A stretch of 64,000 nucleotides of DNA, taken from assembly GCA_028751875.1 (NCBI GenBank), contig CM054151.1, positions 38,839,370-38,903,369 of the forward strand, given 5' to 3'. Under the pieces are notes generated by a model. The model was not told where the DNA came from, did no database searches, and saw only the letters and a list, made by a program, of their open reading frames with translations. The translations under genes and the position numbers were made by a program. This DNA is from Rapana venosa. Its lineage: Eukaryota > Mollusca > Gastropoda > Neogastropoda > Muricidae. This document shows positions 30,567-40,729 of this stretch, piece by piece; the stretch's first letter is position 1, and every line of letters starts with the position of its first letter.

Positions 30567-33500
30567 ATAACACAGACAAGTGTTAAAGGCTTAAAAGTGG
30601 TATAACATTTTAAAAGTAGTAGTATTTGGCTGCCCTGATTCAGTGGTTGTCTAGTGGAGCCTGGAGAAAGGAGTCTAGCCTGAAAAGGGATTTAAAACGG
30701 GGATCTCTGGTATTTTGGATGGATACCTAAAAAAATTGTCACTGTGACTCATATGAGCACAAAGGATTGTCTTACTAGCTGTTCTTACTTTTTAAGTTCA
30801 TAGAAACAACCATCAGCCAGAGTAAACACTGAGTATGTTCATTTAAAATTATGCACTTTTCATGGCCTACCAGTTTCTTTACAGGAAGAAAGGAGATTTT
30901 TTTTTTTAAACCCACCTGAATAGAGAACCATACTTGTTTCCCTACAATATTACCAATGCAGATACATGTATGAAGACAGTGTCAGGTTTGTTTGGGGTAA
31001 AGGGGGGTGATGTTCCTTGGTTAGAGCTCCAAGGTTCACGGTCACTAGTGGTGAGATTTTTGTGTATGCAACTGTTTTTTCCAAACACCATTTAGGTAGC
31101 TAGATTCTGGCTTCTGGGATGGTATCTAAACACGACACTTGTTGTGCATACGTTTTTATTTTTGAATTTTGTCATCCATTCCTACTAGTATAAAATGACA
31201 TTCTCTTCTGAAAGACAGAACATGTTGTTGACGTGTGTACAGATGTTCTGCATGCATTCGCATATGGGGCCTCAGTTTGTAATCTGAAGTCTCATCTTAA
31301 GGACTTTGACATTCGTTCAATTTTCTTGTCAAACTTAGAAGAAAAGGCAAGGCTAGGAATAAAACCCAGAACCTCACAGTTTACTTGTTAGGCAGATGGA
31401 TGTCTTAGCCACCCTGCCACCTTCCTTCTTTGTCAGTTTTTATATTGGAATTTTAACTGTTCACTGTTATGAATAAAGTCAATGACAAAATCTTTTTTTT
31501 TAAATGGAACGTGATAAAATTTTATTGTTGATTACTATTAATAAATATGTTTCCATCCTGGTCATTGCTTATTTTGGTACAGCATCGCTACATGTGTATA
31601 GATCTTGCAACTTTGTAGAATTGTGCTTCAGCTAGAATGTTCATTTACTACTGTGGCTGCTCTGGTACTTATAAAAGCTCCAGGTCTGTACTAACAAGCT
31701 TCCTCTGTAGTGTGATTATCACTTTGTATAAAGTGTGTGCCTCTCTTACACAGGTTTATGTCTGCAATTTGATATTGTGATAGGATACAGACACTGCCAA
31801 ATGAGAATGACATACATGTGTTTTTCGTATCTGATATTAATGTCTGTCGTATATACTCCTCTGTTTACAGCACAAGAAGCGGCGAAAGTTCATCGCATTT
31901 TGAAGAGCAGCAAAGCTCCCGTCATCAAGAAACGTCAAGCAATGCGCAACACATTTGGAGACTACAGAGCCAAAATGAAGGCTACAGAGAAGAAAAACTT
32001 AGCAGTAAGAAAGTCTGTATAAATTTATATACATGTGTCTTTGGCTGAACAGTTGTACAGCATGTGTAGTCCATATCATCTGTATGTTAGAGAGACTGTA
32101 TGTGGCAGTACCAGGAAGAAGATGCATAAACCAGATCTTCACCCTGCGCAACATCATCGAACAGTGCACGGAATGGCAGAGACAGCTGTATATCAACTTC
32201 GTAGATTTTGAAAAAGCCTTTGACAGCATTCATTGAGAAAGTGTATGGCGCATACTCCGAGCATATGGAATTCCACAGGAGATTATCCAAGTCATTAAGA
32301 GCTTCTACAACAACTTCACGTGCAGAGTAGGAAACAGCAAAACCAGTTTCAGTGTACAAACCGGCATCAGACAAGGCTGCCCCATGTCAGCACTACTCTT
32401 CAACCTGACAACTGATTGGGTGATGAGACAAACAACAGCTGACCAGTCACGGGGCATCAGATGGACCCCCTTCTCAACGCTTGAAGACCTAGATTTTGCC
32501 GTCGATCTGGCACTGCTCTCACATACCCACCATCACATTCAAGAGAAGACATCCCATCTCAGCACTTTCGCACAGCAAGTAGGCCTGAAAATCAGTCAGA
32601 AGAAGACAGAGATGATGACACTGAACGTTCAGAACCCCTCACCGGTCACACTGAATGGAGAAGATTTACCAACAACTGAAGAGTTCACGTACCTCGGGAG
32701 CACTGTTAGGCATGACGGCGGAGCAGGCAGCGACATCAAGAACCGGATTAGCAAAGCAAGAAATGCTTATAGAAATCTGAACAATGTGTGGAAATCGTCC
32801 CAGTACAGCACCAGAACCAAACTAAGACTATACCAGAGCTGTGTACTTTCCACCCTTTTGTACGGCTCGGAGTGCTGGAGGATGACTGAGAGTGACCTCG
32901 ACAAACTATCCACATTCCACACGAAGAATCTCAGAAGAATCTTGCGCATCTTCTGGCCTGAGACCATCTCCAACCCAGAACTTTTTGCCCGTTGCAACCA
33001 AGAAAGCATGGACAACATCATCATGCATAGGCGATGGGGATGGATAGGGCATATCTGCCGTCGGGAACAGGGAAACATCGCCCGAGCAGCCCTCCACTGG
33101 ACACCAGAGGGAAAACGCAAACGAGGACAACCCAAGAACACTTGGCGTCGGACTGTCGAAGCAGAGCTGAAGACCTTCCAACATACCTGGGGATCCATTC
33201 AGAAGCTGGCCCAGGACAGACAGGAGTGGAGAACATTTGTTGCTGCCCTATGTGCCAATAAGGCACAAAGGCATTGATGATGATGATGATGTGGCAGTAT
33301 TCAAAATGTATACTGCACATTATTTTTCTGGCTGATGAAATGCTTAAATGCCATGCTCAAGGAAAGGCCTGGGCAAATATTTGCATTCTGTAACGATTAT
33401 AATTTAAGTATTGAACTTCTATTATGTAATCCTAGTGTTAAGTAGCACCAGCAGTAATACTGCAGCAATCTGCCGGCTGCTCAGTTAACCTTGTACCAGA

Positions 33501-35334
33501 ATGGTTGAATCATAGCTTAGAACAGTGTCTCAGCGAATTAGTGTGTTTTGTGGAAGAGTAAAGAATCCATCTTGTGTGCTAGAGAATCATTTCTAAACAC
33601 ACAAAACATACATTTTCTTGAGCATTGAATGAAGGGCAGAGGTAACTTTTGGACTAAGAAAAAAGAGAACGAAATAGAATAGATTTTTTCGCACTCTGGT
33701 GTTGTGTTTTATTGTGGGTGATTTTGTTTTAACCCTTTGCTGGGCATAGCGTCCCAAAACGTCCGAACCTATCCTTGGGCACAACGGCCAAAAACGGCCG
33801 GCGTCGTGACCGTCACTTCAGTGCGTTCATACATTCGAAATTCCCGCCAATCTCGCTTCAAATCTCGTCAAAATAGAAGCAACGAGACTGCCCACGTGAC
33901 TTCCGCATGTACATTGCAAATGGCGGCAGTTGGAGTGTGTTTGTGGCATGTTTTGGAGGAAAAAAATTGCAATTTTTCCCAAGATGGACGCTATCTTCGA
34001 ATCCGACATGTACGATCGTTTTTATGGCTTTCATGCCGAAAATATGATGCTGTGAGATGTGTATCCAGGCTCAAATATTGATGTAAGCGATCTGAGTAGT
34101 GTGTGCGCTTCTGACTTTGTTGATTGAAGCGAGAAAGACGGCTTTGACAACAACAAAGTTCGAGACGTAAATCGATCGTCAAATCTAACTCGGCCGATGC
34201 GCGTTTTGAATTCTGCTCATAGAATTGGGGAAATTATCGCGGATTTTGAGTTTGGCAATGGTTCACAACTTGATATATTTTGTGAATTGATTGCTATTTG
34301 GGACTTTTGTTATGGTAGTGGCTCGAACTGTAAAGTTAACATGCATCGCAATCGTCGGCGATCGTTGGCAAACAAAATGGCGACCGTCTGAATGTTTCAT
34401 GTTTTCGTGCATCATTCATAAAAAAAACTAAAAACACAACAGTAGGTTGAAAACTTTTCTTCTGTAATTGTTTCTGAATGTTTTACTTTTTTTTTTATCA
34501 AAATCCATGCATGCATTCCAAAGCTATTGCAACACTAACTGTGACACATACAAACCGATCAATGACCTTGTGTGTTTATGCATTATAATTCTTTTTAAAA
34601 AAAATAACAACAACACACAATAGCAAATAGCAGTTTCTTTATTCATTTCTGCATTTTGCTGTTTTTATTTCATTAAAATCCATTAAACCATTGTGGGGTT
34701 ATTGCATGTTAAATACACCCACCCACTCAGAGGCCATCCACCTCCATTTTGCTTGCCCAGCAGGAAGTGAACAAATGATTTTGCTGTGCCCAGCAAAGGG
34801 TTAAAATCTAAAAGGGGTACCTTCAAAAATAATGGCAAGACTCAAGCTTGCATGTAATTTCATTTCTATCAAACACATGTCCATGTTGCCCTGTGTGTAC
34901 AACTAGGAATGCCTTGACTGTTGACAGCCATGAAGAAGTCCAAGCTGGTGCCAGTGACAGAACCTCCCAAAGACTCCAGGTTTTTCCGCCGAGGCACAGG
35001 GGCACAGGCTGCTTATGATGCGTCCATGAAATCTGTCACGTCTGCCACAGACACTCTGAGCCAGCTGTCTGTCACTGCTGCAGAGTCACAGGCGGACTCT
35101 CAGTCCACAGCTAAAACAGACAGTCATCCAGCTGCTGTAAAATCATCTGATCTGTTCACATCAGACGGCGACTTCAAATTTAATTTTGATGGTAGCGAGT
35201 GTGGCCCAGACACTGACAACACAGCTGTTGCTGCTGCCCCCACCAGTGCCCATGTTGTTCACAAGAACTACTTTGTCATAAAGCCATCCAATGAAGAGTT
35301 CCGTTTCAACTTCACTGTGGACGATCAGTCTTAA
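30278..35334 (+). CDS. C8orf33: C8orf33 / UPF0488 family homologue
   Basis: Exons seen: 30,278-30,368, 31,871-32,004, and about 34,936-35,334 (stop TAA). Exon 1 has [16 protein letters not shown], matching the AQELAWCVEQLELGL region of human C8orf33. Exon 2 has [17 protein letters not shown], matching RKRQLMHSLFGDYRAQM, the family signature. The C-terminus EEFRFNF matches the human end exactly. Exons 1 and 2 join in phase 1 (gtgagt/tttacag). Exon 2 ends GCA|gtaaga in phase 0. Exon 3 has an obvious CAG at 34,927 that would give the wrong phase, while the AAG at 34,935 fits. The start at 30,278 immediately follows an acceptor-like 'ggttcag', so an upstream exon with the usual lysine-rich N-terminus is likely but not found. 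The molecular function is not established. Intron 2 holds an RTE copy and a piggyBac-like element. Confidence 0.88.
30375..31015. other. Intron 1 of the C8orf33 homologue, first part
   Basis: AT-rich. An (AT)n tract lies at about 30,541-30,560. No further exon seen. Confidence 0.5.
31020..31432 (-). mobile_element. tRNA-headed SINE, family B
   Basis: Starts 'ggttagagctccaaggttcacggtcactagtggtgag', then 'ttaggtagctagattctggcttctggg', 'catccattcctactagtataaaatgac', and ends with the inverted head 'gaagaaaaggcaaggctaggaataaaacccagaacctcacagtttacttgttaggcagatgg...ccaccctgccacc'. Intronic, antisense to the gene. Copies with the same head lie at 56,795 and 57,430. Confidence 0.75.
32100..32110 (+). 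repeat. Target-site duplication (left) of the RTE copy
   Basis: ATGTGGCAGTA, repeated exactly at 33,289-33,299. The shared AT could belong to the tail, so the duplication is at least 9 bp. Confidence 0.85.
32111..33288 (+). mobile_element. RTE-clade LINE, 5'-truncated, subfamily 1
   Basis: The open frame resumes inside the reverse transcriptase: [23 protein letters not shown], then an in-frame TGA at 32,234, then [13 protein letters not shown] and the catalytic region, which reads [10 protein letters not shown] where RTE elements have FADD. The C-terminal part has [19 protein letters not shown] and [11 protein letters not shown], diagnostic of RTE. The 3' end is a (GAT)n tail. An 11-bp target duplication flanks it, so it is one insertion truncated at the 5' end, into intron 2 of the C8orf33 homologue. 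The endonuclease is absent, one stop is present and a catalytic Asp is replaced by Val, so it is inactive. Confidence 0.93.
32384..33277 (+). pseudogene. RTE reverse transcriptase, C-terminal two thirds
   Basis: 297-codon open frame from inside RT to the natural stop before the (GAT)n tail. The catalytic FADD box is FAVD (about 32,495-32,506). It has been free of further stops since insertion, which together with a close second copy at 55.9 kb implies fairly recent activity of the subfamily. Confidence 0.88.
33289..33299 (+). repeat. Target-site duplication (right) of the RTE copy
   Basis: Exact repeat of 32,100-32,110. Confidence 0.85.
33733..33750 (+). repeat. Left terminal inverted repeat of the piggyBac-like element
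   Basis: CCCTTTGCTGGGCATAGC, complement of the right end apart from one base (T/C at position 15). Confidence 0.9.
34783..34800 (-). repeat. Right terminal inverted repeat of the piggyBac-like element
   Basis: Reads on the minus strand CCCTTTGCTGGGCACAGC. Confidence 0.9.
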
Positions 35335-35339
35335 AATGC

Positions 35340-35960
35340 AGATTGATGTTACTGTTACAGTAGTGAAATGTGCAAGATGTGAAACACGGTTTCTCTGGTG
35401 TATGCTACAGCAGATGATGAAAGATGTTGACATCTGAAAATTGCTGTGATCTGCACCATAATTGTCTTTACTTTTTCTGTTTTCTTTTTTCTTTTTCACC
35501 AACATAAAGATAAAAGTTTGATTTCTACCCATTACCAGTGGTAGTGTCAGCCTTTTTTTTTTAAAATCTCTTTTGAGATTTGCTTTTAAATTCATTTTCT
35601 TTATTTTTAATTAACATATATCAACTACAGATAAGGTCTTAAGTGAAGACTATGATTCAACTTTATTCAATTGACAGTCTTTGAGAAAAAAAATTTCTGA
35701 TGATTTTTTAATGCGTTTTTTTTGTTAACTACTTTGATTTCATTTTTATGACTCCCAGTGTAACTTAATGAATAAATGGTAAATTTTAAGGAACAGTTTG
35801 ATCACTGCTGATGTATATCTGAAAATCAGATGATCCTGTGTGTATGCTTGCTCATTTGAGCTGTGCACTATTTTATTTACAATGGAAACTTATGCATATT
35901 TTAGGTAGTTTAGAAATTTGTTAAGAATTTTCACACATAAAAAAGAAATTTATGGTGGTA
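35340..35960 (+). other. 3' UTR of the C8orf33 homologue
   Basis: No open frame. AATAAA within 'aatgaataaatgg' at about 35,770 is a plausible polyadenylation signal. Confidence 0.45.
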
Positions 35961-36030
35961 CATGCTAGATCTCTGCTATTCTACATTCTGTAGACCCGCC
36001 CAAATTTGTCCTTGTAGGTGGCTAGGCTGT

Positions 36031-36066
<36 letters not shown>

Positions 36067-36070
36067 TCTC

Positions 36071-36140
<70 letters not shown>
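36031..36140. repeat. Compound (AC)n-(CT)n microsatellite
   Basis: About 34 bp of AC directly joined to about 75 bp of CT with few interruptions. Confidence 0.97.
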
Positions 36141-36141
<1 letters not shown>

Positions 36142-36264
36142 CTTCCCTTACTGGGTGGGGTGAGTAGTGCCTGGTCTTCTCCTGTGCTTGTGAATTTACA
36201 GGAGATTGACCCTCTGGCCTTAGCCAACACATTCCAACTTCAGAGCGGCTCATTTCATTGTACA

Positions 36265-36545
36265 GGTTGTATGCTGGGTACGTTGGTGTTTCCGTAACCC
36301 ACCGAAAGCTGGCCTGGGATCTTTAATGTGCATGTACAATCTTCTGTATGTGTATATACACAAAGGGAATTAAGGCACTGGCAGGTCTGCATCTAAAAGT
36401 TGACACGAGAGTGTAAAAATCTCCCTCTCCACCCCTCCCCCCCCCCCCCCCTCCACTCCTCCCCACCTTAATTCACCACACACCACCAAGATTCGAACCC
36501 TTAACTTCTGGATGTATTGAAGTCAAACATCCTGAACCACACAGT
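36265..36545 (-). mobile_element. SINE family D copy
   Basis: 'gctgggtacgttggtgtttccgtaaccc', 'gggatctttaatgtgcatgtacaatcttctgtatgtg', 'ggcactggcaggtctgcat', a C-rich run, then an inverted tRNA-like head ('aagattcgaaccctta ... gaaccacac'). Same order as 15,600-15,890. Confidence 0.65.
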
Positions 36546-36548
36546 TAT

Positions 36549-36868
36549 AGTTTCCATTGTAAATAGTTTAAAAGAATGAATGAAAAAAATGACTGAAGAC
36601 CAATCTCTATTTTTAAAAAAAATCATGTAACTATCTCTCGTGTTTTCTTTGAGCGCATGGCTTCCATTGTAAATAGCTTAAAAGAAAGAATGAATAAATG
36701 ACTGAAGACCAATCTCTATTTAAAAAAAAAATCATGTAACTATCTCTCTGTTTTCTTTGAGCGCATAGCTTCCATTGTAAATAGTTTAAAAGAATGACTG
36801 AAAAAATGACTGAAGACCAATCTCTAAAAAACAACAACATGTAACTATCTCTGTTTTCTTTGAGAGCT
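36549..36868. repeat. Tandem repeat, period about 110 bp, nearly three units
   Basis: 'cttccattgtaaatag(t/c)ttaaaagaa' starts units at about 36,551, 36,661 and 36,770. Each continues 'atgactgaagaccaatctcta' and 'catgtaactatctct..gttttctttgag'. Confidence 0.92.
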
Positions 36869-37119
36869 TTCGAAAATGTGAATAATAGTATTGAGTTACA
36901 TGAAGGCTAAAGTGATGCTAAGAATTTGATTTAAATGCATCTAATTTTTAACTATGTTTTGTTATTCTTTTGATTTGTACATGAATAAAATGTATGATTT
37001 TTTTTTTTAAACTGAAATGCTCTGTTACTGTTGAAAAGGCAGTTAAAAGCATTGAGGGAAACAGTTTTCCTGCAAGTCAGTTTATCAAGAATTCTGAGTG
37101 CATGTTCATAAAAGTATGT

Positions 37120-37121
37120 CC

Positions 37122-37160
<39 letters not shown>
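37120..37160. repeat. (TG)n microsatellite
   Basis: TG repeat ending in GCGCGCGTG. Confidence 0.95.
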
Positions 37161-37164
<4 letters not shown>

Positions 37165-37374
37165 CCTGAGTATATGAAAATATTGACATTGGCATCATGA
37201 ATGTGATTTTATGATGTATAAATAAATGTTGTCAAAAGTAGTGCTGTGGTGTTTGTGGCTTTTTATTTTGTGTGTGTGTGTGGGGGCGAGTTGTTGTTAA
37301 TCTGGAGTTCATGGACCTCACTCTCATAATGGCATCGTAAGAGTGCATCCCCTTGAGAGACAGATGTTTGCGCT

Positions 37375-37605
37375 CATGAGGGCAACAGGATTTAACATGT
37401 GCGCAAGATGCTCTGCATGCTTTTGTACAGGGGATGTCAGTTTATAGTCTCATCCAAAGAACTTTTCAGGGGAGTAGATCTCAGTACTGATGTTGACTCC
37501 ACAGAAAAACTTCCCTCGAATGGGTGCCTCGGTGGTGGCTTGATCCTGGGGTGTCAGGACATGAGCGTAAACACTCTAACCACTAGGCTATGCTCTGCCC
37601 ACCAT
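37375..37605 (-). mobile_element. SINE family A copy, head-proximal part
   Basis: 'gcaacaggatttaacatgtgcgcaagatgctctgcatgc', 'tttatagtctcatccaaagaact', 'gatgttgactccacagaaaaacttccctcgaatgggtgcctcggtggtggct' and an inverted tRNA head ('acactctaaccactaggctatg'). Confidence 0.75.
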
Positions 37606-37688
37606 ACTTGTTTAACTATATCGTCACACCATACTGAGAGCTTTTTTTTGTTGTCCTGGACAGTTTGAGGCCTTGTTTTCGTGTAAAA

Positions 37689-37701
37689 TGTGGAAGAACA
37701 A
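37689..37701 (+). repeat. Target-site duplication (left) of the full RTE element
   Basis: TGTGGAAGAACAA, exact repeat at 40,875-40,887. Confidence 0.9.
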
Positions 37702-37707
37702 CTTACT

Positions 37708-38184
37708 TTACTTAGGCCCATCACTCCCCCTGGAGCATAGGCCGCCGACAACAGTCCGCCAGTGTCCTCTGTCCTGGGCTATTCTCTCCAGCTGTCTCCA
37801 GGTATATCCCATCTTTCTGGTTTCTGCCTCAAGGTCGCGTCGCCAGGTGTTTCTTGGCCTTCCTCTTTTTCGTTTTCCCTGGGGGTTCCATGATAGTGCC
37901 TGCCTTGTGATGTTGCTGGCTGGCTTTCTCAGGGTGTGCCCAATCCATCCCCATCTCCTGCACCGAATTTCATTTTCGGCTGGCAGCTGGTTGGTACGTT
38001 GCCACAGGTCTGCATTGCTGATGGTGTCGGGCCAGTGGATCTGGAGGATTCGTCTCAGGCAGCTGTTGATGAAGGTCTGCACTTTCTTGGTGGTGGTCTT
38101 TGTTGTCCTCCATGTATCCGCTTCATATAGTAGGACTGACTTGACGTTGGAGTTGAACAGCCTGATCTTTGTGCGGGTCGACAC
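37708..38184 (-). pseudogene. RTE ORF, C-terminal segment
   Basis: Holds [38 protein letters not shown] and [19 protein letters not shown], the conserved RTE tail. Out of frame with the RT segment upstream. Confidence 0.9.
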
Positions 38185-39380
38185 AACCTTGGCTCCAGAT
38201 GTTCTTCAGCTGCAAGTACGCTGCCCTCGCCTTGCCAATTCTTGCTCTGACGTCTGCGTCTGTGCCGCCCTGCATGTTAATGATGCTACCCAGGTACGTG
38301 AATGTCTCCACTTCTTCCAGCTCCTTCCCATTTAGTGTGACTGGGTCCTCACTCACTGCGTTGATCTTGAGAATCTTGGTTTTGCCTTCATGGATCTTGA
38401 GACCAACTTGTAATGAGGTGGCTGCTAGTTCTGTAGTCTTGTCCTGCATCTGTTGGCGGCTGTGGGAAAGCAGGGCCAGGTCGTCTGCAAAGTCGAGATC
38501 ATCCAGCTGGTCCCACAGTGTCCACTGGATTCCATTTCTTCTGTATGCTGTTGAAGTCTTCATGGTCCAATCGATCGCCAGGAGGAAGAGGAAAGGTGAC
38601 AGGAGACAGCCTTGTCTGACTCCGGTCTTCACCTCAAAGCTGTTTGTGAGTTGTCCTCCATGGACCACCCGGGAGGTCATTCTTTCATAGGAGTTCTTGA
38701 TCAAGTTGACCAGTTTGGTTGGCACTCCATGGTGGCGAAGCAATTTCCAGAGGGTGTTGCGGTCCACACTGTCAAAGGCTTTCTCATAATCAACAAAGTT
38801 GATGTATAAAGATGAGTTCCACTCTAAAGATTGCTCAACGATGATGCGCAAGGTGGCAATCTGATCTATGCATGATCTGTTCTGGCGGAAGCCGGCCTGT
38901 TGGTCTCGGAGGAGAGGGTCGACTGCATTTTTCATTCTCTCGAGGAGGATCCTGTTAAAGACTTTTCCTGGCACCGACAGAAGCATTATCCCTCTATAGT
39001 TGGCACAGTTACTGAGGTCTCCTTTCTTGGGTAGCTTGATGAGGTAGCCCTCCTTCCAGTCTGATGGTACTTCCTCCTCTTCCCAAATCTTCCCAAAGAG
39101 AGGGTACAGCATCTCTACCGTGGTCTCCAGGTCTGCCTTGAGTGCTTCTGCTGGGATGTTGTCCGGTCCTGCTGCCTTGCCATTTCTCAGCATTTTGATG
39201 GCTTTCCTGATCTCCTCCCTGGTTGGTTGCTCACAGTTGATGTCTAGGTCTCTATCAGCAGGGTCGATGTCCGGGGGGTTTGAAGGGATGGGTCTGTTCA
39301 GGAGTTCCTCAAAGTGCTCTGCCCATCTGTTCAGTTGCCCCTCTGTTCCCAGGATGGTGTTTCCTTTCTTGTCTTTGACT
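38180..39380 (-). pseudogene. RTE reverse transcriptase domain
   Basis: Open from after the TGA at 39,383 to about 38,180. It shows GKAAGPDNIPAEALK, LPKKGDLSNCANYRGI, QAGFRQNRSCIDQI, YINFVDYEKAFDSVD, VRQGCLLSPFLF and FADDLALLSHS in order, so all RT blocks with both catalytic Asp residues are present. Only the flanking breaks prevent a full-length protein. Confidence 0.93.
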
Positions 39381-39382
39381 GG

Positions 39383-39949
39383 TCACTCAGGCCTGCTGTA
39401 CTTCCCTGAGAGTTTCTTAGTGGTGTCATACAGCAGCTTCATGTTGTTACTGGCTGCTGCTTCCTCGGCTTCCTCTGCCAGGCTGTCGATGTCCTTGCGC
39501 TTGTCTGTTCTTGCGCTCCTCTTGACTTCTCTGTTGGCTTCTGTGAAGTCTGCTTGTGCCTTGGCCTTTGCTGCTCTTGTCCAGCTGTTGTTCACTGCTG
39601 CTTTCTTCTGCTTTCTCTTTTCAATCTTGCCCATTGTGACTGCCGATATCCATTCCTTCTGTTGGTGTCTCTTGGGGCCCACTACTTCCTGACAAGTTGA
39701 TGTCAGTGTCTCTTTCACTTTCTTCCACTGGCTCTCGATGTCAGTCTCTTCTTCAAGCAGTTCTTGTAGTACTTGGTACTTGTTGGTGAGGGAAAGCTTA
39801 AATTCTTCATTTATCTTTGAGTCTTTCAGCAGGCTGGTGTTGTACTTCTGCCTCTTTGTTGTTACTTTCATCCAGTTCCTCTTCAGCTTTAGCTTCAGCC
39901 TGGCTACCAAAAGGTGGTGGTCAGATGCAACATCTGCTCCTCTTTTCAC
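39383..39949 (-). pseudogene. RTE endonuclease end and linker
   Basis: Begins at the end of the endonuclease (VASDHHLLVARL, containing the conserved SDH) and continues through a Lys/Glu-rich linker to the in-frame TGA at 39,385-39,383. Confidence 0.88.
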
Positions 39950-40729
39950 CCTTACATCCTGTAGTGATCTCCTGAATTTCTGCCATGCAGATATGGTCGA
40001 TCTGGTTCTCAGTCACCTGATTTGGTGATACCCAGGTGGCCTTATGTACTCTTCTGTGGGGGAAAATGCTGCCACCGATTACCAGATTGTTGATAGCACA
40101 GAAGTCTGCAAATCTCTCGCCATTCTCATTCATCTCTCCTAATCCGTGTCTTCCCATCACTTCCTCGCATCCGTGTTGTCTTGTCCGATCTTGGCATTGA
40201 AATCACCCATGAGGATGTTTATATCTTTTTCTGGGTACTTGGCAATGACGTTCTGCAGTCTGTCGTAGAATTGATCTTTGGCTTCTTCATCGCCGTCATT
40301 AGTTGGTGCATAACACTGGATGATGTTCATTCTGATCTTCTTCTTCTTAGTCCTGAAGGATGCCGCAATGATTCTTGATCCGTGTGCTTCCCATCCTATC
40401 AGGGCTTGCTGCGCAGGTCTTGACAACATGAGCGCTACGCCTTCTGTGTGTAGAGCGTTGTCCTCTTCATGGCCAGAATAAAGCAGCATCTCTCCAGTGA
40501 GCAGTCTCCTTTGTCCTGACTGTGTCCAATGGGTCTCACTGATGCCAAGCAATGTGAGGTTGTAGCTTTTCATCTCTGCTGCTACTTGTGTTGTTTTTCC
40601 CGTCTCATACATGGTCCTCACATTCCATGTTCTGACGTTGATGGTCCTGGTCGATAAAAGGGGGGTCAGCCTTGTGGCTTCCGTAGACTCATGGCTTTCA
40701 CCACATGGCATCATACATCCTCTTGGCAA
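39921..40729 (-). pseudogene. RTE endonuclease domain (APE type)
   Basis: TWNVRTMYETGK, LLGISETHW (the catalytic Glu), ALMLSRPAQ, NIIQCYAPTND and NILMGDFNAKIG (the catalytic Asp/Asn) appear in order in 40,729-40,157. After a one-base shift the domain continues with GRHGLGEMNENGERFADFC and NQIDHICMA to about 39,935. A further shift precedes the final SDH block. Confidence 0.93.

Larger units (their letters stand above)
33729..34804. mobile_element. piggyBac-like element with TTAA target duplication
   Basis: TTAA at 33,729-33,732 and 34,801-34,804 bracket a 1068-bp element. Its ends are 18-bp inverted repeats beginning CCCTTTGCTGGGCA, with one mismatch in 18 (33,733-33,750 against 34,783-34,800). 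TTAA duplication plus CCC-starting termini is the piggyBac signature. From an ATG near 33,984 a short frame ([15 protein letters not shown], then acidic, Asp/Ser-rich) with early TGA codons resembles the acidic N-terminus of such transposases. No catalytic domain is present. It is therefore a deletion derivative, in intron 2 of the C8orf33 homologue. Confidence 0.88.

Noticed and set aside
33737..34081. 114-codon plus-strand frame inside the piggyBac-like element
   Set aside because: It begins within the terminal inverted repeat, is not in the frame that resembles a transposase N-terminus, and has no domain.
37673..38335. Plus-strand 220-codon open frame
   Set aside because: Antisense to the RTE C-terminal domain, whose minus-strand frame carries the conserved motifs.
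38169..38690. Plus-strand open frame of 173 codons, and one of 190 codons at 39,120-39,692
   Set aside because: Antisense shadows of the RTE reverse transcriptase and linker on the minus strand.
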